This document shows positions 61,277 to 64,000 of a stretch of DNA of 64,000 nucleotides, piece by piece; within the stretch, counting starts at the first letter, position 1; the number at the start of each line of letters is the position of its first letter. The notes beneath the pieces were generated by a model. It was not told the DNA's origin, searched no databases, and worked only from the letters and a program-made list of their open reading frames with translations. The stretch comes from Parvibaculaceae bacterium (GTDB lineage: Bacteria; Pseudomonadota; Alphaproteobacteria; Parvibaculales; Parvibaculaceae): NCBI GenBank assembly GCA_028283765.1, contig JAPWJY010000007.1, positions 1 to 64,000 on the forward strand, written 5' to 3'. A program made the position numbers and the translations under genes.

Positions 61277-62353
61277 ATGAGTGAGACTGCGTTGATGGGC
61301 GAATCCCGCCAGAAGCTTCTGCTCGATCTTGTGGGCGTGCGAAAGACGTTCGATGGCTTCAATGCCGTCGAACGGATCGATCTTTCCGTGATGGAAGGGG
61401 AGTTCTTCACCATCGTCGGCCCCTCGGGCTCCGGCAAGACGACCCTGCTGCGAATGCTGGCGGGCATGGACCAGCCGAGCGATGGGGCGATCTACCTGCG
61501 GGGCGAAAGCCTCAACGACATGCCGGCGAACAAGAGGCCAACCTGTCTCGTGTTCCAGTCGCTGGCGCTGTTCCCGCATATGACGGTCGGCCAGAACATC
61601 GAATTCGCGTTGAAAATGCGCAAGATCGCGCCAGCCGCGCGCAAGGCGCGGGCGCTTGAACTCATGCGCGTGGTGCGCCTGCCCGAGACCTATTATTCAA
61701 AGAACGTCATGAAATGTTCCGGCGGCGAAAAGCAGCGCGTGGCGCTGGCGCGCGCGTTCGCCTACGACCCGGAAATCCTGCTGTTCGACGAACCCCTGTC
61801 GGCGCTTGATTACAAGCTGCGCAAGACGCTGGAAAAGGAGCTGAAGGATCTGCACCGGGAAACGGGCAAGACCTTCATCTACATCACTCACAGTCTTGAG
61901 GAAGCCATGGTCATGTCCGACCGCATCGGCGTGATGCGCGATGGCCGCCTCGTTCAGGTCGGCACCCCTGAGGAAATCTATACGAAGCCCTCCGACAAGT
62001 TCGTTTCGGAATTCATGGGCGAGGTCAATATCGTCCAGGTCCGGCCGGACGGGGCGGGGCGCTACAGGTCGGAAGACCTTGCGGGCAGCTTCACCGTCAA
62101 TGCGCCTCCCTCCACCGATGGTTATGTCGTGATCCGCCCCGAGTTCCTGCGCTTTCTCGCGTCGCCGTCGGATGCCGACAACCACCTTACCGGGCGCGTG
62201 CACAACGAATATTCGCTGGGTTCGCGTGTGCAATATCAGGTCCGGGTCGGCGAGCGGATGTTTCTGGTCGAGCAACCCCGCCGCCAATCCTTCGGAGGCG
62301 GCGATGTCACGATCGGCTGGGACGCCGCCGATGCCATTTTTGTGGCGGAGTGA
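61277..62353 (+). CDS. potA: PotA-like ABC transporter ATPase
   Basis: 358 residues. Walker A VGPSGSGKTTLLRMLAGM, the Q-loop region FQSLALFPHMTVGQNIEF, signature CSGGEKQRVALARAFA, Walker B ILLFDEPLSALD and a C-terminal TOBE domain (FMGEVNIVQV, then YVVIRPEFLRF) are visible. It is the sole ATPase of this importer. Confidence 0.93.
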   Translation: MSETALMGESRQKLLLDLVGVRKTFDGFNAVERIDLSVMEGEFFTIVGPSGSGKTTLLRMLAGMDQPSDGAIYLRGESLNDMPANKRPTCLVFQSLALFPHMTVGQNIEFALKMRKIAPAARKARALELMRVVRLPETYYSKNVMKCSGGEKQRVALARAFAYDPEILLFDEPLSALDYKLRKTLEKELKDLHRETGKTFIYITHSLEEAMVMSDRIGVMRDGRLVQVGTPEEIYTKPSDKFVSEFMGEVNIVQVRPDGAGRYRSEDLAGSFTVNAPPSTDGYVVIRPEFLRFLASPSDADNHLTGRVHNEYSLGSRVQYQVRVGERMFLVEQPRRQSFGGGDVTIGWDAADAIFVAE

Positions 62354-62356
62354 GCG

Positions 62357-63271
62357 ATGAAAATCCACGCGCTTCAAATTCAGGATGCCGCCATTTCTGG
62401 CACAGCGAAAAAGAGTCGTGGGCCTTTCCTCACGCCCGGGGCCCGCTGCGCCCTTCCGGTCATCGTGTTATTGCTGCTCGGCTTTGCGGCGCCGCTCACG
62501 GCTGTCATCGCCTACTCCTTCGCTGAGCCGCATTCGTTCAATGTCTTCAGCAGCTTCACCTTCGCCAACTATGCCGAGATCTTCAATACGGAGAACACGG
62601 TATGGATGTCGTTCCTCTGGTCGCTGAGCCTTGCCGCCGTCACGGTTCTCATTCTCTCCGTCATTGCCTATCCGATCGCCTATGGCATGGTTTATGTGTT
62701 CGGGCGCTGGTCCGGACTTGTCAGCATTCTCTTCGTCTTTCCACTCTTCATTTCCGAGAATGTCCGGCTTTACGGCTGGGTGCTGTTCTTTATCAAGAAC
62801 GGCGTCTTTGACGGCACGCTCAATCTGCTGGGCGGCTCCGATGCGCCGGAGGTGCTTTATTCACCCGGCATCATCCTGTTCGGGATGATCTACACCTATC
62901 TGCCGTACATGCTTTTCCCGTTGGTGCTGGGCCTTTCCCTGCTGCCGCGCGATGTGGTCGATGCGGCAAAGGATCTGGGGGCGAGCCGCTATCAGGTCTG
63001 GCGCGAGATCGAGCTTCCCCTTGCCATGCCCGGTTTCATGATCGGCCTGCTGCTCACCTTCGTTCTTGCGGTCGGGGCCATCGCGGAATCGAAAGTGCTC
63101 GGCGGCCAGTCGGTCATCGTTCTCACCCACGATATCGAGGTGTCCTTCACCTATGCGCAGAACTGGCCGCTCGGTTCGGCGCTGGCCGTGCTCATCACCC
63201 TCATTACCGGCGGATTGACCTTGTTCATGCTGTTCAAGCTCGATCTAGACCGCGTGCTCGGCCGGAAGTGA
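62357..63271 (+). CDS. potB: PotB-like ABC transporter permease
   Basis: 304 residues with six membrane segments and the EAA-type loop DAAKDLGASRYQVWREIELPLAMPG. It starts three bases after potA and is the first permease subunit of the spermidine-type importer. Confidence 0.92.
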   Translation: MKIHALQIQDAAISGTAKKSRGPFLTPGARCALPVIVLLLLGFAAPLTAVIAYSFAEPHSFNVFSSFTFANYAEIFNTENTVWMSFLWSLSLAAVTVLILSVIAYPIAYGMVYVFGRWSGLVSILFVFPLFISENVRLYGWVLFFIKNGVFDGTLNLLGGSDAPEVLYSPGIILFGMIYTYLPYMLFPLVLGLSLLPRDVVDAAKDLGASRYQVWREIELPLAMPGFMIGLLLTFVLAVGAIAESKVLGGQSVIVLTHDIEVSFTYAQNWPLGSALAVLITLITGGLTLFMLFKLDLDRVLGRK

Positions 63272-63281
63272 GGGGCGCATC

Positions 63282-64000
63282 ATGAATCAGGAACAGGCCG
63301 CTCTTCGCACCAGAACGCTCCTTTGGGTCTGGACGATCTTCGTGATCGTCGTCGTCTATCTCCCCGTCGTCTGCAGCGCGCTCGCCTCGCTGACCAAGTC
63401 CCGCTATTTCCTGTTCCCCATCAGAAAATGGTCGTTCGACTGGTGGGACAAGACAATGGCCTCCATCGAGGTCAGCACGCTGGTCAAGACCTCGCTGATG
63501 CTGGCAGGCAGCGTCACGGTGCTGGCGACGCTGATCGGCTTTTTCGGAGCGCTGGCCTTTGCGCGCTATAACTGGAAGGGGCGCAGCCTTTTTCAGAAGG
63601 TCGTTCTTCTGCCGATCTTCTTTCCCCAGCCGGTTCTGGGGCTGGCGCTGCTGCTCTGGTTCAATGCGCTGGGTCTGCCCCTGAGCTGGCACACGGCGGT
63701 GATCGCCCATCTGGTCTGGATTGCGCCTGTCGTCACGCTCGTCATCGCCATTCAGGTCTATGGTTTCGACCCCGTGGTGGAGGAAGCAGCCTTCGATCTC
63801 GGCGCGAGCCGGCTTCAGGTGATGAAGGAGGTGACGCTTCCCATGCTCTGGCCAGGCATCTGGTCCGGCATGCTGTTCGCCTTCCTGCTGTCATGGGGCA
63901 ATTTCCCGCTCTCGCTCTATACGTCGGGTGCGGACAGCACCGTGCCGAAATGGCTATTCACCAAAATGATCGCGGGCTACACGCCCATGGTGCCGACGCT
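63282..64000 (+). CDS. potC: PotC-like ABC transporter permease (3' end outside the window)
   Basis: 239 codons are visible from ATG 63282 to the window edge. Membrane segments start at TLLWVWTIFVIVVVYLPVV, and the EAA loop is EEAAFDLGASRLQVMKEVTLPMLWPG. It is the second permease subunit. Only about the last 30 residues should be missing by comparison with the family length. Confidence 0.9.
   Translation, partial: MNQEQAALRTRTLLWVWTIFVIVVVYLPVVCSALASLTKSRYFLFPIRKWSFDWWDKTMASIEVSTLVKTSLMLAGSVTVLATLIGFFGALAFARYNWKGRSLFQKVVLLPIFFPQPVLGLALLLWFNALGLPLSWHTAVIAHLVWIAPVVTLVIAIQVYGFDPVVEEAAFDLGASRLQVMKEVTLPMLWPGIWSGMLFAFLLSWGNFPLSLYTSGADSTVPKWLFTKMIAGYTPMVPT

Noticed and set aside
1-64000. CRISPR arrays
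   Set aside because: No series of regularly spaced direct repeats was seen; repeats found are isolated pairs.

Overview
The window is GC-rich DNA with dense, ATG/GTG-started and often 4-bp-overlapping genes typical of an Alphaproteobacterium. Family-level taxonomy cannot be fixed from sequence alone. It falls into three blocks: a host sulfur-metabolism locus (1-6.1 kb), an integrated conjugative element (about 6.5-40.45 kb) and a host amine or amino-compound catabolic and transport locus (40.5-64 kb).

Block 1 holds a remarkable set of genes. There is the C-terminal half of an LLM-class flavin monooxygenase (DszA/NtaA/SnaA type), a divergent peptide-type ABC binding protein, a triple-rhodanese protein, a DszB-like desulfinase homologue that keeps the Cys, His and Arg of the DszB active site, and a DszC-like flavin monooxygenase of the acyl-CoA dehydrogenase fold. 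Together they look like a 4S-pathway-type C-S bond cleavage module for a sulfone or sulfinate whose identity is unknown. A bidirectional terminator and two tRNA genes (Pro-CGG, minus; Gln-TTG, plus) follow.

Block 2 is an RP4/Tn4371-type integrative and conjugative element (ICE) abutting the 3' end of tRNA-Gln. Its backbone is ParB, a Toprim primase-like protein, DUF2493, DUF736, an excisionase-like HTH, TraF protease, lytic transglycosylase, relaxase, TraG coupling protein, a ribbon-helix-helix protein, trbBCDEJLFGI, DUF2274, a second DUF736, and an AbiEi/AbiEii toxin-antitoxin pair at the right edge. Cargo includes an AT-rich HNH-like gene, an opposite-strand gene with a HEPN-type R-x4-H motif, and an SbcD/SbcC (YhaO/YhaN)-like nuclease-ATPase pair between relaxase and coupling protein. 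The element looks damaged. Only the C-terminal tail of a serine recombinase remains, the first left-end gene has lost its 5' part, an IS110-family element sits where ParA would be expected, the relaxase is split by a -1 frameshift between its Tyr motif and its His triad, and the ribbon-helix-helix gene seems to have lost its ATG.

Block 3 begins with a frameshifted esterase and an AraC regulator. It continues with a PuuB-like FAD oxidase, an isochorismatase-type hydrolase, a PuuA/GlnA-like ligase, a DUF1349 protein, two paralogous phytanoyl-CoA-dioxygenase-family (PhyH) Fe(II)/2-oxoglutarate oxygenases, RidA, a PRISE-type enone reductase, a class III aminotransferase, an SDR and an APH-fold kinase. 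Two complete or nearly complete ABC importers (branched-chain-amino-acid type and spermidine/putrescine type) and an orphan LuxR regulator serve it. The enzyme mix suggests uptake of a nitrogenous compound, hydroxylation, phosphorylation or glutamylation, and amine removal. The substrate cannot be named from the sequence.
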